Below, in pieces: positions 31,616 to 40,984 of a stretch of 64,000 bases of DNA. Position numbers and translations under genes: made by a program. This DNA comes from Agrypnia vestita (lineage: Eukaryota; Arthropoda; Insecta; Trichoptera; Phryganeidae). The notes beneath the pieces were generated by a model that was not told the DNA's origin, did not search any database, and was given only the letters and a program-made list of their open reading frames with translations. Where the stretch lies: positions 1-64,000 of the forward strand of contig JADDOH010014899.1 of NCBI GenBank assembly GCA_016648135.1. Reading direction: 5' to 3'. Numbering within the stretch: position 1 is the first letter of the stretch; each line of letters begins with the position of its first letter.

Positions 31616-32220
31616 CAGCAAGAATCGGCAACGAGCGATTGCGTAACTGCTGGTGTTCAATAAAATTAACGATTCATGAGAGAGAATTTAATAAATCACT
31701 CGATACGGAAACCGCAAAACCACGAAAAATAATAACAATATTCGGGGCAGGTACCGCCTGATAATTCGACATGTGTCGCCTACTGTTCGGTTCTATTATC
31801 AAGTACAAGGATCTGTCACATTAACCTTGCTACATCCTTTTTCTGATAAAGCCGAGCAATCTGTTTGTATGTTTGACAACGGTCAGATTTTTTTTAAAAC
31901 GGGATTATTTTTGAAGTGTAAATATCTTATATCATTAAAAAGTAAATACTTTATTGTGTAACCGTACTGGTTTTGAGCCTATTATGGCCTTCTTCTCACT
32001 GATTCACTATTCTCTTGAGCTAGGGCACTTAAAATTTTTAGTACAAGAGTATTCAACAGTGTCCTTATCCAACATGGAGAGCTTACATGAGTGAGATATT
32101 AGCTCATTTCTGAATTTACCTTCAAATCAAAGTACACAGTACTGAGTTTTATCAAGACAAATCATGTTACCGTTCAGTAAACACGGGACATAAGAATGCA
32201 AAAAATTTCTCTATTTTTAA
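31616..32220. other. intergenic, nothing recognised
   Basis: No coding or repeat feature identified. Confidence 0.35.
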
Positions 32221-32842
32221 CTAGCTGATCGTACCCGGCGTTGCAAGGGTTAAGGATTAATTGAAAATAAATTTGTGGGGATAAACAAACGGTATAAATT
32301 TGCATCGAAAATATATCAGGGGGAAGGGAAATGGTAAAAGAGGAGAGGGAAAATGTAGCTTCTGTTACCCGCCGGGTCCTAAAGAATAAGTTTCCAAATT
32401 TTGTGTCCGAACGGTCAAACGGTACAGATTTGAATCTAAAATATATCAGCGGAGGGGAAGAGTTAAAAGAATAAGAGTGGAAATGTCGCCGAATCATTAA
32501 AAATAAGTTTCCAAATTTTGAGAGCGATCGGTCAAACTGTACAGATTTATATCGAAAATATATCAGGGAGAGGGGAAGGGGTACGAGAATAGGAGGGAAA
32601 TGTTATCTATGTTACTTGCCGAATCTCAATGAATAAGTTTCCAAATTTTGAGTCCGATCGGTCAAACGGAAAGATTTGCATCGAAAATATGTCAGGGGGA
32701 GAGGAAAGGGTATGAGAATAGGGAGGAAATGTTGCCTTTGTTACCCGCCGAGTCCTAATGCATAAGTATGAATCGAATCGGACAAATGGTGTGGATTTGT
32801 ATAGAGAACAGACAGACAGACATTGAGTTTTATAAGTATAGA
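32221..32842 (-). mobile_element. non-autonomous Helitron with internal minisatellite
   Basis: On the minus strand the element starts TCTATACTTATAAAACTC and ends GTTGCAACGCCGGG...CAGCTAG-like: 5' TC, a subterminal GC-rich hairpin and 3' CTAG, inserted between A and T, the Helitron rule. The interior consists of about four tandem units (32266, 32385, 32503, 32632; period 118-129) sharing AATAAGTTTCCAAATTTTG and CGGTCAAACGGTACAGATTT. No Rep/helicase coding sequence. A related 3' end occurs at 51330-51800. Confidence 0.88.
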
Positions 32843-32852
32843 TTTAAGATGC

Positions 32853-33208
32853 CACAGTACACGATTTTCGTATTTGCTCGTGATTTGCTAAATTTAACGG
32901 GAACTTATTAAATCATTTTGCAAAACCCATGGCTCAACAGGCTTTTAATCATTTTATTATGATAGATTCATTTACTCTTGAAGCATTTCCTTAAAAAAAT
33001 ATGAAAAAAATTATTGTTATAGCATCAAAAAAATTTAAAACCCGAAACACTATTTTATCGTTCATATTTTTTTAAGGAAATGCTTCAAGAGTAAATGGAT
33101 ATATCATAACAAAATTGATTAAAAGCCTGTTCAGCTATGTGTTTTGATTTAATAAGTTTACGTTAGATTTAGCAAATCGAGAGCAAATACGAAAATCTGG
33201 GGCCTGAA
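32853..33208. mobile_element. MITE with about 165-bp terminal inverted repeats
   Basis: CGATTTTCGTATTTGC...GCATTTCCTTAAAAAAATAT is mirrored by ATATTTTTTTAAGGAAATGC...GCAAATACGAAAATC. The arms cover nearly the whole element, leaving a loop of about 45 bases. It starts directly after the Helitron. Confidence 0.88.
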
Positions 33209-33941
33209 TATTCGTCAGAGGAGTCTCGTTTAGCTTCCTTCAAAATATGGCATAAAAATAATTCTTTGTGTCGGAGAAAGCCCATTAATCATGGTCGAGT
33301 TATGAGATACAGATCTTGAAACAAATATTAAAACAAGTGTGTTCTCACACACGACGCCGGCTAATTGAGCGCGGAAGCTGTCCGCCGGTCTTCTCTGTCA
33401 TCCAGCGCCGGGCAAGCATGGCGCGGAGGACTGGTGTCAAATATTGGCCTAATGACTTTCGCTGCTCTGGCAATCACGCGACATCTGGTGACAATTGGTT
33501 GTTAACAAGACAAATTGCTCCTCTAAGCACCAGTTTTTTAACCTTTCCTTTCCGGTGCTGTAAAATGAGTTTATTTGTTTAGTTGTTTATTTGGAAATAT
33601 TAACAGATATAAGAAAATGATTATGAATATATATGAGAGTGTAAATAGTTGGTAATTGACATATTAACTTATATCCTAACATATCTCACAAAGAAATAAT
33701 TTTGAAGTAGTATATAATAATAATATAAGCATGTTAAAATAAAAGACATCAATTGTAATAGTAGTGAGTAGAATATAATAAACTTAATAACAATAATAAC
33801 GTATACGTGTTACACAACTTTTATAATAAAGCTGTGTAATACGTATACTTTAATATATAATAATATTAAAAAATATTTTTTTTTTTAATTGATAAAAACA
33901 AGAAACAAAAGGCATTTCGTTCTGATATATTGACAATTATA
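33209..33941. other. intergenic; one short palindrome
   Basis: ACGTATACGTGTTACACA...TGTGTAATACGTATAC at 33800-33850 forms a short inverted repeat. The 88-codon ORF at 33316-33582 sits in a GC-richer patch but shows no known motif. Confidence 0.35.
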
Positions 33942-33985
33942 CAACACCCTGACGATGGAATAGATTGAAACGATACCATATCGTC
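33942..33985 (+). ncRNA. decayed hammerhead core
   Basis: CTGACGA at 33949-33955 and GAAAC at 33967-33971 are kept. Stem II is reduced to TGGAATAGATT. A second inverted CGTCAG follows at 33989-33994. Confidence 0.4.
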
Positions 33986-34089
33986 AGGCATAGATGCCAT
34001 ATCATGGAGCTAACTAACACTGCTGTCTTTTCATATACACTGTGGCTCGACGGTGTCCGATAGTGATGTGTTGTGCGTAGACGTAAAAA

Positions 34090-34145
34090 TCATATCCCTG
34101 ACGATGGAACCGTTCTTCTGAAATATGTTGGTGTAATTTATCAAA
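34090..34145 (+). ncRNA. hammerhead core, PLE type
   Basis: CTGACGA (34098-34104), stem II TGGAACCGTTCTTCT with partial pairing, GAAATATGTTGGTG. Stem I is limited to CC/GG next to the core. It is a sister of the copy at 26019 (both start TGGAA after the core and end GTTGGTG). Confidence 0.55.
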
Positions 34146-34159
34146 TAAAGGAAGTACAA

Positions 34160-34992
34160 TCAATATTTTTTTTTAATAATCAATTCATTCTCAAAAATGT
34201 CCTCAGATTTTCTCGGCCGTTTAGAATCTTCGGAGTGTAGTTTTCTGGGATATTATGTATTTGTGTATATCCCATAGCAGGGTCCATCACCAATCAATCG
34301 TCCGGTATACATGGTAGAGTTTCCCAGAAAACATGCAAACAGACCTCGTAATTACTCATTTCTGTGCAAGTAAGTACTGCGTTTTGCCATTCACGCCTCA
34401 TTAATGCCCGAATCACATTTACTGAGTTCAAAATTGTAACTCTCTTTTTGGCGAGGGAATCAGAACACAGCGGTAAAATATTTCCCTCGCGTGTGTTATT
34501 GACACATCCATAATGCAGTTAAATTATCTATCAATTAAAACGAATCATTCGTCTCAAAGAGACAAAATATTTTATACAGAAAAGTATGTTGTTATTAGGA
34601 TGGATTTATATGGAAAAGTATGTATTGAAGACTTTTTTGGACGTTTAGAGGGTAAACGACCTGTTATTGGCTGACTTCAATACATAATTTCTGACATAGC
34701 TTCATCTCTGTGAGAATATAATTTATCTTAATTAATGATGAGTAGTAGTAGTTGAGTCCTAAAAATTTGGATGTACGTAAAAAATATAGCTTTTTAAATA
34801 AAGGTTATAATGTCAGTCATGGAACCAGATCGTGCATCAAGAAGTTCATGTCAACATACTTTGGTAGTCCGTGGTCCAGGTGCACATTCCTAACATAATC
34901 TGAGGTTAATATTATAGTTATATTAATAAACTGACAAATTATAACTTGTTATATTCAGCGACTTCAGCAAGTTTCAGCGTTATCCAGAATTA
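34160..34992. other. intergenic; fragment of the 21196 repeat
   Basis: CAGGGTCCATCACC at 34277 and TTTTCTGGGATATTATG near 34243 match the repeat dimer at 21196-21360. Nothing else recognised. Confidence 0.4.
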
Positions 34993-35372
34993 TCTATACT
35001 AATTTTATAAAGAGGAAAGATTTGATTGTTTGTTTGAATTGAATAGGCTCCGAAACTACTGGACCGATTTGAAAAATTCTTTCACATATAGAATCTTACA
35101 TTATTCGTGATGAACATGAAAATATTTTTAAAAAGTTAGAGATCCGTATGAAAACTTCGATAATGTAACCCAACGTGTGAAAAAAATACCAAAAAACCCT
35201 TATATCGCGTACGCTGCGGAAATTATTGACAATAGAGCAAAGTAATGTAAAATTTACTCTTTTTTAGTAACCCCCGACGCAAAAAGAAGGTTGTATGTGT
35301 GTGTGTTAAAATTTATAATATTTGAATTTATTGTTAAATAGGTACCCGTGCGAAGCCGGGGCGGGCCGCTAG
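34993..35372 (+). mobile_element. non-autonomous Helitron, about 380 bp
   Basis: 5' end TCTATACTAATTTTATAAAG; 3' end GCCGGGGCGGGCCGCTAG after ACCCGTGCGAA. It is inserted between A (34992) and T (35373). The interior contains CCGAAACTACTGGACCGATT and no ORF. All termini fit a Helitron. Confidence 0.9.
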
Positions 35373-35835
35373 TTTAGTATCAAATTTGACCTACGCCACG
35401 TGGGCACCGCATTCCGTTCGATAATCAAGCAAACCAAATGGCGGAAGCATCGTTATTTGGTAGATGTAGGTTACGTCGAGTGGCATGATCGGGATTTATT
35501 ACTGTCTAACGATAGCCGATCTTTCCCTTCCATATTTATTGAAGTATGAAATTGGATGAACTGATGTTTAGAAAATCCGATTAACAATGAAAATTAATAG
35601 TTAATTAATTAATTCTCCGAAATAAAGCCGATATTACGATTTTATTTTTGTAAAATGATTAATTAATCAAATAAATGAAAATGTGACTTTAAAAACATGA
35701 GATATAAGTCTACAAATAAAATAAGCTAGATGGAGTGTGGCGAGTGAAAATGTTGGTTCAAAAATAAGTATTTTAAACAATACAAATCAAAATATTAACT
35801 GTTCGAAGAATATTTTTTATTCTGTATGAAGGCTT
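35373..35835. other. intergenic, nothing recognised
   Basis: No supported feature. Confidence 0.35.
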
Positions 35836-35837
35836 GA

Positions 35838-36090
35838 ACTTTGTGGTGACATCTGTGGTGTGGGGTCAGTGGGGTCATCTGGCTAACCCATAATAATTAA
35901 CACCTCTGTCCCCCCCCCACCTCTTCACCAATCCCTTCACCGTAACACATTAAATTTGCATGGTGTACTTTTTCAAATTTTTAGTACACCAAAAATCCTG
36001 AAGAAGAGAACATTGTTCTCGAAATATGTAGATTGTGTAATCTAATAAAGTGATAAAAACAAAGTGATTTGTGTTTTATTTTAATTACAA
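35838..36090 (+). mobile_element. PLE terminal repeat with hammerhead
   Basis: TTTGTGGTGACATCTGTGGT, CGTAACACATTAAATTTGCA and the hammerhead are followed by AATCTAATAAAGTGATAAAA and GTGATTTGTGTTTTATTTTA. The same order occurs at 9925-10045, there lacking the ribozyme core. Confidence 0.75.
35994..36034 (+). ncRNA. hammerhead ribozyme, apparently intact
   Basis: AATC (35994-35997), CTGAAGA (35998-36004), stem II GAGAAC-ATT-GTTCTC (6 perfect pairs), GAAATATGTA, then GATT (36031-36034) pairing with AATC. All invariant core bases are present. Predicted cleavage is after 36030. Confidence 0.8.
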
Positions 36091-36477
36091 ATCAAAAACT
36101 TCCAGTATATTGGATACATTAAAAGACATCTAGAGACTTATAATGTTTTGCATATCATAACGAAGGAAAATATGAGATAGAAATCGGGGCACTGCAAGAA
36201 GAATCTGAAGCAATGGTAGAGTCCTTTGGGTCCCCAGTAAAAAGTGTTTTGATAGCCAATGTTCCTAAAACGAACAAAAAAAGTTAGATACAAAAAGTAA
36301 AAATTAAAAGAAAAAATATATGGATCAAAATTTTAGATGATTAGAATCAAAAGCGCTAGTATGCATACGACGAGAATACAGGGCGACGTATTGAGTACGG
36401 TTATCTGGCAAAGATTGCCAATATCACAATTGATGACTGATTTTGAAATTATCGTTTTTGTATAATATATGTAGTGA
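36091..36477. other. intergenic, nothing recognised
   Basis: No supported feature. Confidence 0.35.
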
Positions 36478-36785
36478 AAATGTACTTTTTTTTAACCACT
36501 TTTGTATTGAAAAATATCAACATGTTTCAGAGCCCATTGCCCCTTCGTCAGGATACAATTGAACTGTAATAATTAAAATTTAAAAATCAAAGTATAGACA
36601 ATCAAAATATAAAAAAAATATAAATGGAGAATTAACTATAATGAAGTACCTGCTTAATATAATAACTATTTGTAAAAAGGACCTGGTTATTTATATTATT
36701 CAATTTACTATCGTCACTTTTTGTTATTTTAAAAATTTCTAATTTATCAAACTATTATTCTATATAATTTGTATATATCGTTTTG
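36478..36785 (-). mobile_element. PLE 3' end: endonuclease tail and hammerhead
   Basis: Minus strand: a decayed endonuclease tail (DKLEIFKITKS, then NNINNQVLFTNSYYI; 36660-36775) followed downstream by a hammerhead (36515-36555). It belongs to the same family as 2511-3165. Confidence 0.75.
36515..36555 (-). ncRNA. hammerhead, PLE type, stem II imperfect
   Basis: CTGACGA (36551-36545), AGGGGCAATGGGCTCT with two mismatches in stem II, GAAACATGTT, and a 4-bp stem I TATC/GATA (36551-36555 side with 36515-36518). Confidence 0.65.
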
Positions 36786-36810
36786 GTATTGTAAATTAGG
36801 CAACAGACAA

Positions 36811-37224
36811 TAGGAACATAAAATTATACAGCTTTTTCATAAAGTATTTTTCATATGCATACAAATTGTTTATTGTAAAATATTTAGATTGACAATACGT
36901 CATCTTAAGGCATAAGGCGACTCTTTAAAATAAAATAAGTAGAATTAAAAAACAATGCGTGTTTTTTTCTAGGGTATGATGCCGTGTTTTAATGACTTTT
37001 TGGGCTACGTCTAGGATTCCATTGTAGTGTCCATCATATATGCGTTTTTATAAAAATGTACCATGGTACAAAAAGGATATACACGGACTAATAAAGAAAG
37101 ATATGGATTCCTTTATACTGCAATCAACTTTTAAAATGGGATTTACAATAATATAAAGGAACTAAACAATAAGAAACTATTCCATAAACAATTGAAAATA
37201 CTTGTGTTGGGGAGGAAATAAACT
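36811..37224. repeat. direct repeat L (about 410 bp)
   Basis: Matches 38896-39300 in the same orientation along its length, with shared blocks GATTCCATTGTAGTGTC, TTTTTATAAAAATGTACCAT and ACTTGTGTTGGG...GGAAATAAACTATT. I estimate 80-85% identity by eye. The ends are not TG...CA, so an LTR pair is not established. It directly abuts the stop of the minus-strand ORF at 37235. Confidence 0.85.
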
Positions 37225-37234
37225 ATTATTCATT

Positions 37235-37626
37235 TTATTTATCAAGGAATTTTATCCAAACCTCATCACCACTAATGTGTGACAATATGTCTTCCCACAG
37301 CAACGATATTGATGAATTTGTTTGGCAACTTTTTGGAGACATATTGCTTAATTTACCAATGGCATCAATCATCGCACCGTAGCAACAAAAACAAATTAGG
37401 TTTGAAATAAAAATAAATATCAGGCATTATTTTCAAAACGATCAGTTTCATCCCTTATAAATTGGTCGTCCCTTTTAGGATCTTTTTCGCGTCTCAGGCG
37501 CCGACCGCGTCTTTTATTAGCTGCGAGATATTCAAGAAATTCCCTCGAATGATAAGTTGGCACAATTCTTGAGGGACCGGCATCGTTGGCCGCGGCGATA
37601 TTGGGTCACCGGCTCGTTTTCGACAT
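37235..37626 (-). CDS. unrecognised minus-strand protein, broken in frame
   Basis: Read leftward from ATG at 37626: MSKTSR, a TGA (37608-37606), then PNIAAANDAGPSRIVPTYHS and REFLEYLAANKRRGRRLRRE, KDPKRDDQFIRDETDRFENN to a stop at 37420. In another frame YGAMIDAIGKLSNMSPKSCQ and SSISLLWEDILSHISGDEVW continue to a stop at 37235. Both halves look coding: varied, with a basic RRGRRLRRE patch and no low complexity. One stop and one frame change (or a small intron) interrupt it. The HSE array begins about 165 bp upstream. I know no family for it. Confidence 0.45.
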
Positions 37627-37792
37627 ACATATTAGTTCCCCGGGAGGTCGCACTGTGCGACTTAGTTTATCAATAAATTGCGCGGCTCGCCAGAAGCGAA
37701 AAATTTAAAGACTAACTTTACTAACTAAAATTATTCGCTTAACCTAAAAACATGATTTGAAGTAAACTTTTATTGATGGACTAGCTGTCATA
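37627..37792 (-). promoter_or_regulatory. possible leader between HSE array and ORF
   Basis: GC-moderate sequence with GGGAGGTCGCACTGTGCGAC (dyad) and, on the minus strand, CTTTAAATTTTTCGC, which could serve as a weak TATA. No exact start site can be assigned. Confidence 0.3.
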
Positions 37793-37969
37793 GAACTTTC
37801 GTGAACCTTCTAGAACATTCTCCTTCCAGAACTTTCGAGAAATTTGTCGAATGTACAAGGACCTTCTAGACACACCGACCGCTAAGCTTAGAACCTTATA
37901 GAACTTTTAGGAATTTTCTAGAACCTTCCCCTTCCAGAACTTTCTAGAGCAGGTTTTTCCGGAACCTTC
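37793..37969. promoter_or_regulatory. dense heat shock element array
   Basis: GAA and TTC triplets alternate at 5-bp steps: starts at 37793, 37798, 37803, 37808, 37813, 37818, then after a 1-bp slip 37824, 37829, 37834, 37839. A second block has units at 37891, 37901, 37911, 37916, 37921, 37926, 37932, 37937, 37942, 37962 and 37967. This is the nGAAnnTTCn binding grammar of heat shock factor; natural promoters usually show three to six units. The two blocks are about 108 bp apart and share TTCCAGAACTTTC and ACTCACCGAC-like ends, so the array grew by tandem duplication. Confidence 0.85.
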
Positions 37970-38637
37970 TGGACTCACCGACAGAGTTGGCGCACAGTAT
38001 TTTGAAATAATCTGAAGCATTTGCGGACTTTCCATAACAAAACAATGTGCTAGAAAGCACATTTTTGTCACGCACTCCCACCCACGCACAGCCATCCCCA
38101 CCAAACTCGCATATTTTCGATGTGACACCAAGGGTGGCTGGTTGTGGCTGGTTGTGGAGAAAACTTGATGGGTAGGGAAACACGGGTTTCTTTTTATACA
38201 TATATATTGATTTGGCGTTATTCATAATGATAGTAAGATAAAGTGAAAAATATTTATTTTGTTGCCTCTACGCAAGCTTAAACTAATGAAAACACAAGAA
38301 ATCGATAAGCGATTTATTAATTAATGATTAATTAAGTATTTATTGTACTTACAATGTTAGTTAAAACGAACTAAGCTTAATGTTATTCCTTAAACACACT
38401 ATTTTTCAGTACATCACTTGTAAATGAACACGTTATTATCGCTGGGTAACATGTATTTAATAATCGCTAGAACATTCCGTTTTCAATTCTAGCTCGTAGT
38501 ATTTATGGCATTTATTTTAAATGCAAATTAGGTATTCGTTCAATTATTCGCATTATTATTTGCTTCGCAATTCACGACTCGTTTTGCGCGTTCTTTGCAG
38601 CCGATTTCACACTAAACAAACTGTCAAACACGACAAC
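37970..38637. other. region between HSE array and minus-strand promoter
   Basis: No coding sequence. 38432-38485 (read on the minus strand GGAATGTTCTAGCGATTATT, then ATGTTACCCAGCGATAATAA) matches 63140-63184, so it contains a dispersed repeat. The match includes one more GAAnnTTC pair. Confidence 0.5.
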
Positions 38638-38671
38638 TAAAATCGCGCCGCGGTTCCGTTCCGTATTTATA
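38638..38671 (-). promoter_or_regulatory. core promoter, minus strand (TATA plus initiator)
   Basis: Minus strand GGTATAAATACGGAACGG, with TTAGTT (A about 33 bases from the first T of TATA) as initiator. GC-rich sequence lies between. The transcript would run left through 38440 toward the HSE array and the ORF at 37235-37626. Confidence 0.5.
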
Positions 38672-38895
38672 CCTAAATGCTGACATTTTCGTCCTTTCAA
38701 TATTATTCTAGTGTGTAGGAGAAGGTTTTCTCACTTCCCGGTTATACGAGGCATCTTGAAGGTTATAGATCACACTAGATTGATATAGGCCGTTCTTGAT
38801 ACTTCGATAGTGCTATCACATTTAAACACATTTTTTTGTTTTTAATTATATTTTCTGTTTCTCAGAAATGTGCCAAAATACAAAAAAAGCGCAAT
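38672..38895. other. intergenic upstream of the minus-strand promoter
   Basis: No supported feature beyond the adjacent promoter. Confidence 0.35.
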
Positions 38896-39300
38896 TAGGA
38901 ACTTCAAATTATACAACTGTTCCATTCTGTAGTTTTCTTATACATACAAATTGTTGACTGTAAAATATTTAGATTGATAATATGCCAATTTAATGCACAA
39001 TGCGACTCATGAAAATAAAATATGTAGAACTATAAAACAATGCGTGAGTTTTTCTAGGGTATAATGCCGTGTTTTATGACCTCTCTGGGTGACGTTTAGG
39101 ATTCCATTGTAGTGTCAACCATATAAACGTTTTTATAAAAATGTACCATGGTACAAAAGTGATAAACCACGGACTAATAGAGAAACACATGGATTCCTTT
39201 ATGCTGCAATAAAGGAATTTATAATAACGTAAAGGAACTAAAAAATACGAAACTATTCCATAAATAACTAAAAATACTTGTGTTGGGAAGGAAATAAACT
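38896..39300. repeat. direct repeat R (about 405 bp)
   Basis: Second copy of the repeat at 36811-37224, same orientation. Unlike copy L it is not followed by the ORF. The pair delimits a unit of about 2.5 kb. Confidence 0.85.
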
Positions 39301-39815
39301 ATTTAAAAACTCAATGCGTCAATAGTGTATTATGTGTCTTAATTTTTTCTTTTCATTTTCTTTACTTCTTAATGTTCTCTTACACCAGCGTAAAATTAGT
39401 CTTTGGACTTGGTATTTTATTTTTTAACATTGCTTATTTTTACTTAAGTAAAAATTCTTACGTACTCTTACACTTTCCAATAACTTAATATTTATAGTTA
39501 TTTTAAAATATTTCTTGCTTCTCCATTATTGAAAAGCTCTGTTTGCCGTCGATATAAAGATATCTCAAACCGTGTTCCATTTGAAATGTAAATTTGCAGC
39601 CAGAGACTCGATAAAGTTGAGGTAACCTCAGCGGCCAGAGGCAATTGGAAGTCAGCTGCATTATTGCTCCAACCACGACCGCGACTTGAAAAGACAATTA
39701 ATGTGACTAGAAAATGAATAAATAAAATTTATTTCCCAGTACACAAGAGTCGTTTCCTTCTTGTTATCTACACCATTTAATTTTCTTTTATTACTGTTCT
39801 ATAATTGTATATCGT
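39301..39815. other. intergenic, nothing recognised
   Basis: AT-rich; no supported feature. Confidence 0.35.
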
Positions 39816-40645
39816 TTTTACTCCCTTTCTTTTAACTCGTAGCGTCTGCTTGCTTGTCTGAGAAAAAAAATTGTATCGATTTTTAAACGTTTTCCCGTGA
39901 TCCAATCGAGCTGAAACTTTGCAAGCAGACTTGTGCCGACGATGAAAATGACCTACAAATTTTCGTTTTAAAAAATTAATAATTATAGTATTCTTTTGGA
40001 TTTTTAGAAATTTTAATGGTTTTTTCAAATTGGAATCATTACAAACAAGTTTGATTACTACCAACGGCGGCCTGATGACGTCATGGAATATTTAAAATTT
40101 GAATTATTCCGTAGTTATAATTGGTACTTCACTACGAATTTCGAAAATTAATGACAATTGGTTTACAGATGACAGCACACTTCGGTTTTTTGGGAAGAAA
40201 TCAAATAATAATTTATTTCTTTTAGATTTCTGCTTAGTTTTGAGTAATTATACATAACTCAAATCTGACTTTGTCAATTTTAAATCATTTAACGCTGGAA
40301 ATTCATAAGGTACGATATGACTGATAATTGAATCTATCAAAATCTTGATTAAATTGACTGACAAATGTTTTTAGAATTTAATCTTCAAAGCATGAAGTGT
40401 CTTGACATTTTGAAAATATATTAAATTCCTGTAAGTTTAGTGTTACGTTATATGTTTTTATTTGTCTTTAATTGTTAAGATTCGCCAAAAGGAATGTAAG
40501 AGGAAATAAAACGAAAATAAAATTCAAATGGAGATAAAGAGATATTTTTAGAGATTTTTGACATAGATGTTCTTCTACACATGTTTCATTTTCAGTCAAT
40601 CAATTATTTAATTACATGATGGTAAACAAAGAAAGGGAGTAAAAT
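39816..40645. mobile_element. repeat family K, copy 2, with short TIRs
   Basis: Begins TTTTACTCCCTTTCTTTTAA and ends AACAAAGAAAGGGAGTAAAA, giving a TIR of about 15 bp. The left 265 bp matches the other K copies at 28945 and 56808. The interior (40090-40620) is extra and non-coding. Class unknown. Confidence 0.7.
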
Positions 40646-40984
40646 AAAAACTTTGTTTTTATGAGTTAGTTTTTTTATAACTCTTCTTGAGTTATTGTTG
40701 AACACATCATGCTTCCTTTAATATTTATGAATTAGTATCAAAAAAGTAAGCGCTTAATTTTCTTGATTAACATAACTGTCAGATATTTCATTTTTATTTC
40801 GTACTATCAATTGGTCACGCCGTTTCTAGATCGTTCTCAACATCTGACTTATTTATAACCATACTTTCTTATACAGTGATGTTTAGGTCATTTGACATAT
40901 TATCCCATTGATTTAATCTATTTGTATCTACCAAGATGCTTTATTTGAAATCTTTATAACATTCCAAAAGATAGTTAAATACAT
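40646..40984. other. intergenic, nothing recognised
   Basis: No supported feature. Confidence 0.35.

Noticed and set aside
36811..39300. Standard LTR retrotransposon
   Set aside because: The direct repeats lack TG...CA ends, and no primer-binding site, polypurine tract, gag or pol was seen.
40068..40090. CCTGATGACGTCATGGAAT resembling a hammerhead core
   Set aside because: GAAA is incomplete, stem II would be only the CGTCAT dyad, and no stem I or III exists. It reads as a plain TGACGTCA site.
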